Below are positions 45,172-55,110 of a stretch of DNA of 64,000 nucleotides, piece by piece (position 1 is the first letter of the stretch; every line of letters starts with the position of its first letter). The stretch is taken from NCBI RefSeq assembly GCF_003289945.1, contig NZ_QMBP01000010.1, positions 62,001-126,000 of the forward strand, in the 5' to 3' direction. A program made the position numbers and the translations under genes. The stretch comes from Mesorhizobium hawassense (GTDB lineage: Bacteria; Pseudomonadota; Alphaproteobacteria; Rhizobiales; Rhizobiaceae). The notes beneath the pieces are model-generated. The model saw only the letters and a program-made list of their open reading frames with translations, searched no databases and was not told the origin of the DNA.

Positions 45172-46431
45172 TTGGCATTTCGATTTGTTCATACGGCCGA
45201 TATCCACCTCGACTCACCGCTGCGTTCGCTCGCTTTGCGCAATGCCGACCTCGCCGATCTCATCGGAGATGCCAGCCGACAGGCGTTTACCGCAATCGTG
45301 GATCTTTGCCTGGCAGAGCGTGTCGATGCCCTTGTCATCGCAGGCGATCTGTACGACGGCGACCAGACGTCGATGAAGACGGCGCGCTTTTTGGCGACTC
45401 AGATGACACGTCTCCATCAGGCCGGTGTCAGGGTCTACATGATCCGCGGCAACCACGATGCCATGTCACGCATTTCGAAGCAGCTCGCGTTGCCGGACAC
45501 GGTGACGACTTTCACAGGCCGCGCCCAATCCGTAACCCAATCCAGCTCTGGGTTAGATGTCGCATTTCACGGTCTAAGTTTCGCCAGCCAGAAGGCGCCG
45601 GAAAGCCTGCTGCCCAAATATGCCGGCCCGTTGGATGGGGCAATAAACGTAGGCCTTATGCACACCAGTCTCGCCGGTTCGCCAGGCCATGACGTCTATG
45701 CACCTTGCAGTGTCACCGACCTGAATGGCCACGGCTTTGATTACTGGGCACTCGGCCACATTCATGTTCGCAAGGTCTATCCCGGTCCGAGCACGATTGT
45801 GATGCCTGGCATCCCTCAGGGCAGGGATATCAATGAGGCCGGCGAGAAGTCAGCCACATTGGTGACCGTTCACGATGACCGCTCCGTTGAGATTGAGGAG
45901 AGGCTCACCAGTGTTGCGCAATTTGGGCGCGTAAGCGTCGATCTCACCGGGGCTTTGGATTGGGGCGAGGCAGTTGTCCGTATCCGATCGGCATTGGAAC
46001 AGGCACGGACCGCCGCCAGATCCCGGCACCTCGTTGCCCGCCTCAGTGTGATCGGAGCGTCCGCCCTGTCCTGGACGATAATCCGCGACCGGGACTTGCT
46101 GCTAGCAGAAGCCGAGCAAGCAGCGGAGCAGGTAGGCCATACCTGGGTGGAGAAGCTGGAGCTCGCCATTTCGCCTCCCGGTATGGAAAACCAAGAAGAT
46201 AACGCCGACCCGATATTGGAGCTTGCGCAGTCCATGCGTGCCAACGCGAAGTCGGACGCATTTCGGTCCGACGCCCGGGAGTTTGTGTTGAAGATGATCG
46301 GGGACCTGCCGCCCGACGCCCGCGGCTTTGTGGGAAAGGACGAAGCCGGGCTTGAATACTTCCTCGACGATGTGCTGGCGCGCGGCGTCGACTTGGTCGC
46401 CGCCAGGCTGAAGGGAGGTGGATCGCAATGA
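45172..46431 (+). CDS. SbcD/Mre11-like nuclease (YhaO type)
   Basis: 419 residues from a TTG at 45172. All metallophosphoesterase motifs are visible: FVHTADIHLDSPL, VIAGDLYDGD, MIRGNHDAMS, NVGLMHTSL and WALGHIHV. The N-terminal 270 residues are the phosphoesterase; the rest is the capping domain. Mre11/SbcD proteins cut DNA ends together with a Rad50/SbcC ATPase, and such an ATPase is encoded next with a four-base overlap. Role in repair or in defence is not decided by sequence. Confidence 0.85.
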   Translation: MAFRFVHTADIHLDSPLRSLALRNADLADLIGDASRQAFTAIVDLCLAERVDALVIAGDLYDGDQTSMKTARFLATQMTRLHQAGVRVYMIRGNHDAMSRISKQLALPDTVTTFTGRAQSVTQSSSGLDVAFHGLSFASQKAPESLLPKYAGPLDGAINVGLMHTSLAGSPGHDVYAPCSVTDLNGHGFDYWALGHIHVRKVYPGPSTIVMPGIPQGRDINEAGEKSATLVTVHDDRSVEIEERLTSVAQFGRVSVDLTGALDWGEAVVRIRSALEQARTAARSRHLVARLSVIGASALSWTIIRDRDLLLAEAEQAAEQVGHTWVEKLELAISPPGMENQEDNADPILELAQSMRANAKSDAFRSDAREFVLKMIGDLPPDARGFVGKDEAGLEYFLDDVLARGVDLVAARLKGGGSQ

Positions 46432-49400
46432 GATTGCGGCGCCTAGATCTTACCCGCTATGGCAAATTCACTGACAAAGCGATCGACTTCGGGCCTAAGC
46501 CGGCGTCAGGTCCGGATTTGCACATAGTCTTTGGATTGAACGAAGCCGGCAAATCGACAGCACTTTCCGCCTATCTTGACCTGCTCTTCGGTATCGAAGA
46601 GCGCAGCCGCTACAATTTCCTGCATGACTACAGTTCCATGCGGATTGGCGGGGTGCTGGAATTCGAGGAGCAGTCGCTTGCCTTTTCGCGCATCAAGAGC
46701 CGCAACAACGCGGTGCACGATGCTCAGGGCCAACCGCTTAGCGAAATTGCGATTGCGGCCCACCTCGGCGGACTCTCCCGGGATGCTTACAGCACGATGT
46801 TTTCGTTGGATGACGAGACACTGGAAGCCGGCGGCAAGGCAATTCTTGAATCGAAGGGCGACCTCGGCAAGCTTCTATTCACAGCGAGCGCTGGCCTAGG
46901 CAACGCAAGCGATGTCTTGGGCGCGCTGGAGGCCGAAGCCGACGCCCTGCATCGAAGGCAGGCTCAGGTTACCGAAATCGCTCAGCTGAAGAAGCGGTTC
47001 GCGGAACTGAAGGCCAGCAAGGACGCAATCGACACGCTGGCTTCGACTTTTGAGACGCTCGAGGCGGAGCGAGCCGACGCCGACGAAAAATATGATCGCA
47101 GCTTAGCAGAGCGCTCGGCCTTGACTGCTCGTCTGGCTGCGGTCGATCGATACATGCGCGCGGCTCCGTTGCTGGCCGAGATTACCTGCAAGACGACCAA
47201 GCTGACGCAACTGCCCGACACTCCATCACCACTGCGGACTTGGACCGGCAGCGTGGCCGAGTTGATCGAGCATGATGCCAGGCTGGGAACCCGCCTGCTG
47301 ACCAACTCCGAAGAGATCGATCGGGCTCAGGCAAAGATCGCGGCGACTGTTATCGACGACGCCGTGCTGGCGATCTCCGAGCAGGTGCGTGGGCTTGCCG
47401 ACCGCAAGGCGCGCTACGTTTCGGCAGGCTTGGACCTGCCCAACCGCAGGATGGAACTGCAGGGGTTCGATCATGTCGTGAATAGCTGCCTGGCGGCCCT
47501 GGGCAAATCGAGCGAACAGGATCCCTCGAAACTGATACTGCCGGCATTTGTCGTCGGCACCCTGCGCGCCATGGTCGAGCAACGCTCCGGTATCACCACA
47601 AACTTGCGCATGGCCCGCGATGAGGCCGCATCGGCACTTGACGGTCTTCAAGCAGCACGCGGCCGCGTCAGCGAAGAAAGAGGGGTACCAGAGCCTGCAC
47701 GGGTGAGGCTCATGGCTACACTGTCGGAGGCGAAAACCAGTAGCCACGCAAGGGATGCGCGAGAGGCCCGAACGCTTGAAGAGGACCGGCAAACGAAGAT
47801 GGCGATTGCTATGCGGCGCCTTCAACCCTGGTCGGGCGATGCAGAATCCCTCTCTAGCATCGCTGCTCCCACAGCCGTGCACATTGCCGCCTGGAGAAAG
47901 CTTGCCGCGGCACTTGAAAAGGACCGCGCAGTCCTGTCGGAGCGACTCGCCGAGTATGAGCAAAACCGGGTCAATGCCTCGTCCAGGTTGGCTGTTGTCG
48001 GAGCCTCTATCGATCTGGTGGACGATGAAGCGGCCGAAGCTATAAGGGTTGAGCGCGACAGGGCTTGGCAAAGCCATCGCTCCGATCTCAAACCTGAGAC
48101 TGCGGATCGCTTTATCGTCGCCTTGGCCAAGGACGACCAAGTCGGGGCGGCTCGTCTGATCCACGCGAGCGAACTCGCCGATCTTCGCGCAATCAAGCAA
48201 AGAGAAGGCGAGGCCGAAGCGGCTATTGGGCGGGTCAACAGCCAATTGGCAAAGCTGGCCGAGCGGGCAGAGGGCGCTGCAGGCGAGATCAACGACGCGG
48301 CAAGTGAATTGCTTGGAGATAGCCAGGCGCTGTCGCTCGATCTGCTTACAGATCTGGTCGACGAACGCATTTCTGCCCGCCAGGAAGCCCTCGCGGCCTG
48401 GGACGAAATCGGAATCGCGCGAACCAGGCTAGAGCGTGCTCATGCTGAAGGCGAACGAATACGGCTCGCGCTGATCTCGGCGTTGCAGAGCGTTGGAATC
48501 CAGCCTGAAGCCGGTCAGGGGCTGGATACGATGGTCGTTGCTGCCGAGCGCTTCCTCGACCGGCAGGCCAAAGTCGACGCGGAACGAGCCGAGGCGCTCA
48601 GAAGCGTGGCCGTGAAGGAGGAGGAGCTGGCAAGCCGTCGGCTAGCCGTGGAAATGGCCGAGAGGCGCGAGGAGGCATGGCAGGCGGAGGTCAAGGCGGC
48701 TCTTAAGGATACCTGGCTGGAAGACGGCATCGCAGGCGCTGGGCTAGGAAGCGTGCTTGACCAGCTCTCAGAACTCTCGAAGGCGCTGCAGGACCGCGAC
48801 GCCATACAAATACGCGTTCGCAAGATGGAGGCCGACAGGGTCGAGTTTGCCGAAGAAGTTGCAAGGGTTGCTGCCCAGGCCGGCGGCGCTGTCGGCGACG
48901 CCGCCCCGGAACAGTTCAGCGTCGGGCTTGCCGAACGCCTGGAGCAATCAGAGCGTGCTCGTGACACCAGGGCCAACCTGCTTGCCGATTTGCAACAGCT
49001 GGAGGATGCCCGTGAGGCTCTGCGGGCCGAGATCGCGTCACATGAGGCGATAAAGCGGGAAGTGCTAGGTGCTTTTGGTGTCGGAAGCCTGCCGGAAGTT
49101 GTCGAGCAAGACGAATTGTTGCGGGAGCGCGACCGTCTGCGAAGCAGTTTGGGGGAACTTGAGGATCAACTGACGGCCGAGTTGAGCGTGGGCAGTGTCG
49201 TTGAGGCACGATCCCTGCTCGAAGGCGCCGATCTCGCTGCGCTTGAAGTCGAAAAGGCGCAAGGCGAGCGACGGCTCGTCGATGTCGATGAAACGTTGCA
49301 ACAGCAACTTGTCGCCCGCACCAGGGCGTCTGACAAGCTTGATGCGATCGGCGGAGACAGCGCAGTTGCCCGACTAGACGCTCAACGCCGGACAGTCCTC

Positions 49401-49898
49401 TTGGAGATCGAGGATAAGGCTGTACGCTTTATCGAATTGAAGCTTGGCATCATGTCTGCAGCGACCGCGCTCCGGGTCTATCGTGAACGCCACCGCTCTG
49501 GAATGATGAGCGAGGCCTCCGACGCCTTTGCACTGATCACTAGGGGCCTATACACAGGCTTGACGACCCAGCCTGTAAAGGGCGGCGAGGTCCTCATCGC
49601 GACACAACGGGATGGCCAGTCGAAGGTCGCAGACGCTTTGTCGAAAGGCGCGCGTTTTCAGCTCTATCTGGCTCTACGGCTCGCCGGATATTACGAGTTT
49701 GCCAAGCTCAGGCCATCTGTTCCGTTCATTGCCGACGACATCATGGAGACCTTCGACCATCTCCGGTCGGAGGAGGTTTTCCGCCTGCTCGGTGAGATGG
49801 CCAGTGTGGGCCAGGTCATTTACCTGACGCATCATCAACACCTGTGTGAGATAGCGAAGTCGGTTGTCCCTAACGTGGCCATCCACGAGCTCGGGTAA
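46428..49898 (+). CDS. SbcC/Rad50-like ATPase (YhaN type)
   Basis: 1,156 residues. Walker A GLNEAGKS at residues 36-43, long helical coiled-coil arms from about 180 to 1030, and the C-terminal half of the ATPase with ALSKGARFQLYLALRLAGY (signature) and VPFIADDIMETFDHLR (Walker B, near 1098) followed by VIYLTHHQH. The short signature and the GLNEAGKS form point to the YhaN branch rather than classical SbcC. The overlap with the yhaO-like gene makes a nuclease-ATPase complex very likely. Confidence 0.87.
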   Translation: MRLRRLDLTRYGKFTDKAIDFGPKPASGPDLHIVFGLNEAGKSTALSAYLDLLFGIEERSRYNFLHDYSSMRIGGVLEFEEQSLAFSRIKSRNNAVHDAQGQPLSEIAIAAHLGGLSRDAYSTMFSLDDETLEAGGKAILESKGDLGKLLFTASAGLGNASDVLGALEAEADALHRRQAQVTEIAQLKKRFAELKASKDAIDTLASTFETLEAERADADEKYDRSLAERSALTARLAAVDRYMRAAPLLAEITCKTTKLTQLPDTPSPLRTWTGSVAELIEHDARLGTRLLTNSEEIDRAQAKIAATVIDDAVLAISEQVRGLADRKARYVSAGLDLPNRRMELQGFDHVVNSCLAALGKSSEQDPSKLILPAFVVGTLRAMVEQRSGITTNLRMARDEAASALDGLQAARGRVSEERGVPEPARVRLMATLSEAKTSSHARDAREARTLEEDRQTKMAIAMRRLQPWSGDAESLSSIAAPTAVHIAAWRKLAAALEKDRAVLSERLAEYEQNRVNASSRLAVVGASIDLVDDEAAEAIRVERDRAWQSHRSDLKPETADRFIVALAKDDQVGAARLIHASELADLRAIKQREGEAEAAIGRVNSQLAKLAERAEGAAGEINDAASELLGDSQALSLDLLTDLVDERISARQEALAAWDEIGIARTRLERAHAEGERIRLALISALQSVGIQPEAGQGLDTMVVAAERFLDRQAKVDAERAEALRSVAVKEEELASRRLAVEMAERREEAWQAEVKAALKDTWLEDGIAGAGLGSVLDQLSELSKALQDRDAIQIRVRKMEADRVEFAEEVARVAAQAGGAVGDAAPEQFSVGLAERLEQSERARDTRANLLADLQQLEDAREALRAEIASHEAIKREVLGAFGVGSLPEVVEQDELLRERDRLRSSLGELEDQLTAELSVGSVVEARSLLEGADLAALEVEKAQGERRLVDVDETLQQQLVARTRASDKLDAIGGDSAVARLDAQRRTVLLEIEDKAVRFIELKLGIMSAATALRVYRERHRSGMMSEASDAFALITRGLYTGLTTQPVKGGEVLIATQRDGQSKVADALSKGARFQLYLALRLAGYYEFAKLRPSVPFIADDIMETFDHLRSEEVFRLLGEMASVGQVIYLTHHQHLCEIAKSVVPNVAIHELG

Positions 49899-49980
49899 TC
49901 CAAATGTGGTCGATGCTGGCGCGTGCTCGAACGGTCGGTCGCCGCACGCCGGCCCGCCATGGGTTGGCTCGACACCCAGG

Positions 49981-50751
49981 TCAGAAGGACAGGCGTGCTA
50001 TGATCCTCGCGGGCCTCACTGCTCGGACGGAAGGTGCGACGGTTTCTGGTATTTGGAAGGTCCTCAGATTTTGAGCTTTGGATGTCGAGCCAGGTATGGC
50101 CGCCTCTGCTGAGGCAATATCTTTCGCGCTCACCTGTAACGACTTACAGGCTCCCTTCTTGTCCCAAAGGTTCTTGGCGATTGCGCTTCCCACGGCTGCG
50201 GTGATGGCGCTGGGTGCAACATCGTTCGGCGCGACCTGGCGCGTCGCGATCAAGGCCTTGATTGCCTCGCCGAGGATCGCTGCGGAGTCGTCGAACTCGA
50301 CGCCACGGACTTGGTCGAACCTCTTCTCGGTGCTGCCGTCGACAATGCAGTGATGTGCGATGAAGATCCAGTCGTGGATCATGTAGGCCGGAGCGTAGCC
50401 CCAAGGTGAGAGCCCCTTGAAGACTTGCGCGATTTTCGGGATCGAGCCACCATCCGTGTACATGAGGCCCGGCTTGATCTCGCTACCTGGAGCCGTCGGA
50501 TCGGCCCGATGGAAGATCAAGGGATCATGAGGGTCGGGCACGAATAGGAAATTCCCGTCGCCGGAACTGTTGCCTTCACCGACCCACATGACGAATAAGC
50601 TGCCTGATATCTCACCGATGGTGAGCTTCTGGTAGTCTATGGAGCTACACCCAGCTGCCGTTGCAGTTGCGAACGCGACGAAGCTCGTGATGGAGCGATG
50701 CGCAAATCGCCGAAACAGTTGAATCAGATCGCTGAACGCATTGTGTCGCAT
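49981..50751 (-). CDS. Putative lipoprotein with DUF1353-like domain
   Basis: 256 residues. The N terminus has a hydrophobic stretch ending in a lipobox, ATAAGCSS (cysteine at about residue 35). Residues about 70-130 contain MYTDGGSIPKIAQVF and YAPAYMIHDWIF, which match the pattern of DUF1353 proteins (T-D-G-x-S-[IV]-P and a histidine-aspartate pair). DUF1353 proteins are found in phages and mobile elements and have no firm function. It is transcribed with the two genes to its right or separately; 63 bases separate it from the BRCT gene. Confidence 0.55.
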   Translation of the reverse strand: MRHNAFSDLIQLFRRFAHRSITSFVAFATATAAGCSSIDYQKLTIGEISGSLFVMWVGEGNSSGDGNFLFVPDPHDPLIFHRADPTAPGSEIKPGLMYTDGGSIPKIAQVFKGLSPWGYAPAYMIHDWIFIAHHCIVDGSTEKRFDQVRGVEFDDSAAILGEAIKALIATRQVAPNDVAPSAITAAVGSAIAKNLWDKKGACKSLQVSAKDIASAEAAIPGSTSKAQNLRTFQIPETVAPSVRAVRPARIIARLSF

Positions 50752-50814
50752 CGTTCCACCTCGGTCGAAATGGGTGCTGACGGTAATGACACGCTGCCAA
50801 ACGAACGGACGAAG

Positions 50815-51420
50815 TCAGAGAAAACCGACCCAGTGGCTCTCGGCGACAATCGAGATTGGCAACCCCTCGTCGCGCCAGGCGGTCGCTTTGAAAATTTTGT
50901 CGCCAAACGATGAGTGCTTCCAAGACTCCGTGGCGTAGGCACCGATCACGAGTACGTCCGTCTTTTGCGTCAAATTGCCGGCGCGCCCGCCACGATCCGC
51001 TATGGCCTGCTCGCAGTATTTCCTCTGGCCATAATTGAACGTCCCGGTGAAACAGTACGACCGACCTTCAAAGCTCAAATGGGGAGGCGGATTGCAAAGG
51101 GGCAGGGTGGTCGGCTTCAAAACTTCCCCGAGTTCGAAATCTCGGTTCGAGAAGCTGTTCAACGTATCGAGAAGTTCGGTGTGTTCATCGGCATCGAGCA
51201 CGCCGTCCGCAAGGATTTCATTGACGCGTCGGTACAAGGTCCGGACGATCGGCTGATCGCTAATGTCGACATTGGCGGCCAGCCACTTTTGAAGGAACTC
51301 GACTTCCGCCTTATTGATACTTCCGTCTGCAGCGAGGCCGCGCGCTAACCCAATCAACTCATCGATCTGCCGCGAAGAAATGCGATCGCCGCCGACGCGG
51401 TTGTAAAACTTGTCATCCAT
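50815..51420 (-). CDS. BRCT-domain protein with TerB-like N terminus
   Basis: 201 residues. Residues 1-105 are helical and of TerB-like character (RQIDELIGLARGLAADGSIN, then GVLDADEHTELLDTL). Residues 115-200 are a BRCT domain with SYCFTGTFNYGQRKYCEQAI, the RGGRAGNLTQKTDVLVIGA segment and a final HWVGFL. BRCT domains of this type occur in NAD-dependent DNA ligase and bind DNA ends or phosphorylated partners. Likely DNA-related, exact role unknown. Ten bases separate it from the nuclease gene upstream. Confidence 0.75.
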   Translation of the reverse strand: MDDKFYNRVGGDRISSRQIDELIGLARGLAADGSINKAEVEFLQKWLAANVDISDQPIVRTLYRRVNEILADGVLDADEHTELLDTLNSFSNRDFELGEVLKPTTLPLCNPPPHLSFEGRSYCFTGTFNYGQRKYCEQAIADRGGRAGNLTQKTDVLVIGAYATESWKHSSFGDKIFKATAWRDEGLPISIVAESHWVGFL

Positions 51421-51430
51421 GGACCCCTCC

Positions 51431-52264
51431 CTAGCAAAGCGTCTCGCACGCTACCCCGTCACCATCCCTATCCAGCTTGCGGCCCCACGCACAGTTGTGC
51501 AGGTACCATTGGGCGTCTTCGCAGGAACTGATTTGCGAGCAGTACCGCCGGGGCTCGCACGAAAGACCGCCGCTTTGCGCGACCAGCTTGCGACTGATGA
51601 TGCCGAGCGGCTGGCTCGACGGCGCAGCCCCGCCGCCATGCGATGCGCGCCAGTCCCAAGGCGCGTCGAACTTGCCAACCCATAGACCAAGTCTCGCCGC
51701 CTTGGCCTCGACCTGCTGCGGCGCGTAGGCGCCGTTGCTGTAGCGCGGCCAATCGAGCGCCTGGCCATGCTCTACCATCCACGCCGCCACGCTGGCGCCG
51801 TCGGCGCGCCGGCAATCGCCGACGAAGCGGTGATAGCGATCCCAAGTCACAAAGATGCATGCCACCGGCCTAGAGGCCGCGAGGAAGCTATCCAGCGCTT
51901 CGGCCGATCGCCGACCGCATGGGTATTCGAAGCCCTTGGCGTCGTCGCAATATTGCTTGCTCTCTGGCGCGTCGATCCCGTTGAACCGAATGCGCTGGCC
52001 GTGGATCTCGATTGTGTCACCGTCAATGACGGACGCCACGCCGGTCATGGGGGCGGGCTTTGGCCCGATCCAGTTCGAAGGGGTCAGGTCGGGCAAGCGG
52101 TCACTATGCAGAATGGCCGTCTCAGCGGCGAAGGCTCCGATTGCGGCAGCGGTGACGAAGATCAACCGTCGCGGCACACTTGCCCACCGCTGTGCACGGG
52201 AGTGGTTTGCTCCAGTGCGCTTGCGCCAGCGATCAGAACGATTTTCGTAACGAGACCTATCCAC
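51431..52264 (-). CDS. Exported thermonuclease-family nuclease with excalibur domain
   Basis: 277 residues. A basic N terminus and membrane segment (about 33-50) suggest export or anchoring. The staphylococcal nuclease fold has SVIDGDTIEIHGQRIRFNGIDAPE (residues about 78-101), the catalytic-arginine region GRRSAEAL, and VEHGQALDWPRYS. The C terminus ends in an excalibur calcium-binding motif, DRDGDGVACE, with paired cysteines. It should degrade DNA or RNA outside the cytoplasm. The catalytic loop appears intact. Confidence 0.85.
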   Translation of the reverse strand: MDRSRYENRSDRWRKRTGANHSRAQRWASVPRRLIFVTAAAIGAFAAETAILHSDRLPDLTPSNWIGPKPAPMTGVASVIDGDTIEIHGQRIRFNGIDAPESKQYCDDAKGFEYPCGRRSAEALDSFLAASRPVACIFVTWDRYHRFVGDCRRADGASVAAWMVEHGQALDWPRYSNGAYAPQQVEAKAARLGLWVGKFDAPWDWRASHGGGAAPSSQPLGIISRKLVAQSGGLSCEPRRYCSQISSCEDAQWYLHNCAWGRKLDRDGDGVACETLC

Positions 52265-52460
52265 ACCCCACTCCCCCAGCGGGAGAATGCTCCTAAATGT
52301 AGCCGAGGTCTAGTGAAGCCTCTTTGCTGAGGATTCCCTTAGGAGGCCACGGCTCCACTTGCCCAAGCGCAACGAGTCCTAGTGTCGAACCGAAGTTCGT
52401 TTCGAAGCCAATATGCTCCAGCTTCGGAACTACGGCAGCATCGTGTGGAGGCGAAGGCGA

Positions 52461-52637
52461 TCAGCTATTGTCTTGGACCGGCGCACTCGGGCCATTTTTC
52501 TTAATCGAATCGATGGCGTTCTGAGCACCGGATTTGCTCGAGTAGCCCTCGGTCGAGAATATCACCTCGCTGTTGTACTCGAAGCGAACGCGATATTCAC
52601 CAGCTTTGTCCTTATAGATTTCGAACTTATGTGCCAT
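52461..52637 (-). CDS. DUF1508 (YegP-like) small protein
   Basis: 58 residues from the ATG at 52637: MAHKFEIYKDKAGEYRVRF, then the GYSSKSGAQNAIDSIKKN segment. This is one full copy of the DUF1508 fold. Function unknown; family members are small, cytoplasmic and often on mobile elements. A GGAGGG sequence lies about eight bases before the start. Confidence 0.8.
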   Translation of the reverse strand: MAHKFEIYKDKAGEYRVRFEYNSEVIFSTEGYSSKSGAQNAIDSIKKNGPSAPVQDNS

Positions 52638-53163
52638 GGGTGTGCCCTCCGTTGACGTGAGAAGCTCGCAGGAATCGAGATAGCCTTCAAGATCGCCATG
52701 CCCCTGCCAACAGGTGTTTTGCGTCTCGTTGTGCCACGGAAGCGGCGTGAGCATCCCTGAGGATGCGAGCGAGCTGCGATCGTGGCCGAGCCTTTTGATC
52801 AGCCACAATGTTTAGTCTGGACAACCCGCCGGACAATGGATCGCGGCGTACGCGGGTCCGATTTCGACGGCAGCTTTGCAACTTATCTCGGTCATGTCGC
52901 TGTCGCGGTTCCTAGCCTAGAAGCGATCGCTTTCGCTCGGGCAAAACAGGGCGCCGAAAATCCAGCCGCCCATCCAGGACGGGTGCCGTCGCCTGAACGT
53001 GCTGGTTCGTATCTGCCCGATGTGCGCGCGAATGGGCCGAGTAACAAGGTTGCGAATTACGCCAATTCGAGGCATTTCTCTGTTGCCTAAGAATAAGCGG
53101 AGTAGTGCGACGAGCTAGACTTCAACAGCGCGGTCCGGTTCGGCCACAGAAAGGGGGGACGAC
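52638..53163. other. Intergenic region before the Gabija-like operon
   Basis: About 525 bases. An open frame at 52782-53090 has no recognised family and lacks a convincing ribosome-binding site, so it is not called. The operon's promoter should be here; a GGGGGG run just before the GTG at 53164 provides the ribosome-binding site. No repeats or RNA genes are seen. Confidence 0.4.
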
Positions 53164-55110
53164 GTGAAGCTCATTCGTATGAGGCTTTGCAATTTCCGAT
53201 GCTTCGGTCCGGAGCCCTCGGAGATCCAATTCGACGACATGACCTTTGTTCTCGGCCCAAATGGTTCCGGTAAGACCGCTGTCCTGCAAGCGCTCGCGAA
53301 GATGTTCGGGCTCGATCCGGCGCAGCGCAAAGTGCGACCTTCGGACTTCCACGTCCCCATCGACGAGCAGCCCGCCAATGCTCCGCCCGAGCGAAACTTG
53401 TGGCTGGAAGCAGACTTCGAATTTCCGGAACTGACGACCGAGATTGCCGAAGGTGACATGCTGCCAGCGGTTCCCGGAAACTTCGCCCACATGCAAATGG
53501 AAACAGACGATCAGTCGGTGCTTGTCCGCTTCCGGCTTCAAGCGAATCTCGACCAAGACGGTGATATTGAGGAGTCTTTCACCAACGTAGTTAGGGTGGG
53601 CGCGGACGGATCAGTCCAAGACGAGAGCCGCGTCTCGAAACAGGATCGGAACGCCGTACAGGTTCACTACCTGCCGGCTCGTCGGAACCCTGCCGATCAC
53701 ATCTCGTATTCGGCCAATGCCCTTCTCGGCCGGGTTTTAAGGGCAGCACGATGGACCGCCGAGCGCGACGCCATACATGGACATACCAAGGCGATCACAG
53801 ATGTGCTCACTAACAACGCTGCCGTTGCCGAGGTCGGCAACGAGTTGACGAAGGTCTGGGGCGACCTGCACACGGGCAAGTTCTATGCGAACCCGTCTGT
53901 ATCGTTTGCTCGTAGTGAAATTGAGAACTTACTACGGCACCTCAGTCTCAGTTTCACCCCTGGGCACGATGCTCCGTTGGTCGACTTCTCACGGCTAAGC
54001 GACGGGCAACAATCGCTTTTGTATATCGCCCTTGTCCTTGCGATCCGCGAGATAGGTGACAAGATATTCACCGGCGAGCTTGCTGCGTTTGACATCGACA
54101 AGCTGCGTCCTCCCATCTTCATGCTCATTGCGGTCGAGGAACCTGAAAACAGCCTCTCACCACACTATCTCGGTAGGGTCATTCGCGTGCTAAGCGCATT
54201 CGCCAAGGGACGCGACACCCAATCCGTCGTGGCGACGCACGCTCCATCTTTGCTGCGGCGTGTCGAGCCTGAGAGGGTTCGCTACCTGCGTCTCGATGGA
54301 CGGCGCAGTACGGTTGTCTCGCGGATCACAATGCCTGCCGATGCCGACGTCGGAAAGTACGTGCGAGAGGGGATCCAAGCCTTCCCCGAATTGTACTTCT
54401 CCAGACTTGTGATCTTGGGGGAAGGCGACAGCGAGGAGGTCGTCTTGCCGCGGCTACTCGGAGCAAGGGGCATGCTCGCGGACGACGCTTCGATCTCGGT
54501 AGTCCCTCTGGGTGGCAGGCACGTCAACCATTTCTGGCGCCTCTTAAACGACCTCGGCATTCCGCACGTGACCCTTCTTGACCTTGACTTGGCGCGACAT
54601 CAGGGCGGATGGGGTCGGATTCGCTATGCGGCTAAGCAATTGCTCCTCTACGGAAAGGCCACTAATCCGGAAATCAGTCTGGAGACGGTTGAGACAATAC
54701 CCGAATGGAATGGCGAGAAGCTACTCCTCGACGACGACGAGCACTGGTTTGAAGATCTGGAGGGTGAGGGCGTTTTCTTTTCCTCGCCGCTCGATCTGGA
54801 TTTCATGATGCTCGAGGCGTTTGGATCAGCCTATGACGTAGACGACTTGTTGGATCTCGAGAAGCCTGACGAGAAAACGGCGAAGGCGGTACTTGGCAAG
54901 TCGCATGACGATTTTGAAGACCAGTACACTCCCCATCAGCTACAGTTATTCGATGCCTACTATCGACGCTTTAAGCTTGGCAGCAAACCGAGTTGGCACA
55001 TACGGGCAATGGCTGCTCTCGATGACGAGACGCTACTCGCGAAGATGCCAGCGGTAATTAGACGAATGTTCGACTCCATCGAGGCCAAGTTGGAGGCTCT
55101 TTCGGAATGA
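53164..55110 (+). CDS. OLD-family ATPase/TOPRIM nuclease, GajA-like
   Basis: 648 residues from the GTG at 53164. Walker A GPNGSGKT at residues 31-38, an ABC-type signature LSDGQQSLLYIALVL near 279, Walker B region IAVEEPENSLSP near 320 and VATHAPSLLRRV. The TOPRIM domain has its glutamate in VILGEGDSEEVVLP near 415 and the acidic pair in LLDLDLARH near 471. This is the layout of OLD nucleases and of GajA, the nicking nuclease of Gabija. GajA is usually nearer 580 residues; this one has extra sequence at the C terminus. It overlaps the helicase gene by four bases. Confidence 0.85.
   Translation: MKLIRMRLCNFRCFGPEPSEIQFDDMTFVLGPNGSGKTAVLQALAKMFGLDPAQRKVRPSDFHVPIDEQPANAPPERNLWLEADFEFPELTTEIAEGDMLPAVPGNFAHMQMETDDQSVLVRFRLQANLDQDGDIEESFTNVVRVGADGSVQDESRVSKQDRNAVQVHYLPARRNPADHISYSANALLGRVLRAARWTAERDAIHGHTKAITDVLTNNAAVAEVGNELTKVWGDLHTGKFYANPSVSFARSEIENLLRHLSLSFTPGHDAPLVDFSRLSDGQQSLLYIALVLAIREIGDKIFTGELAAFDIDKLRPPIFMLIAVEEPENSLSPHYLGRVIRVLSAFAKGRDTQSVVATHAPSLLRRVEPERVRYLRLDGRRSTVVSRITMPADADVGKYVREGIQAFPELYFSRLVILGEGDSEEVVLPRLLGARGMLADDASISVVPLGGRHVNHFWRLLNDLGIPHVTLLDLDLARHQGGWGRIRYAAKQLLLYGKATNPEISLETVETIPEWNGEKLLLDDDEHWFEDLEGEGVFFSSPLDLDFMMLEAFGSAYDVDDLLDLEKPDEKTAKAVLGKSHDDFEDQYTPHQLQLFDAYYRRFKLGSKPSWHIRAMAALDDETLLAKMPAVIRRMFDSIEAKLEALSE

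Noticed and set aside
52782..53090. A 102-codon frame before the Gabija-like operon
   Set aside because: No family, no clear ribosome-binding site and weak coding bias; left as intergenic.
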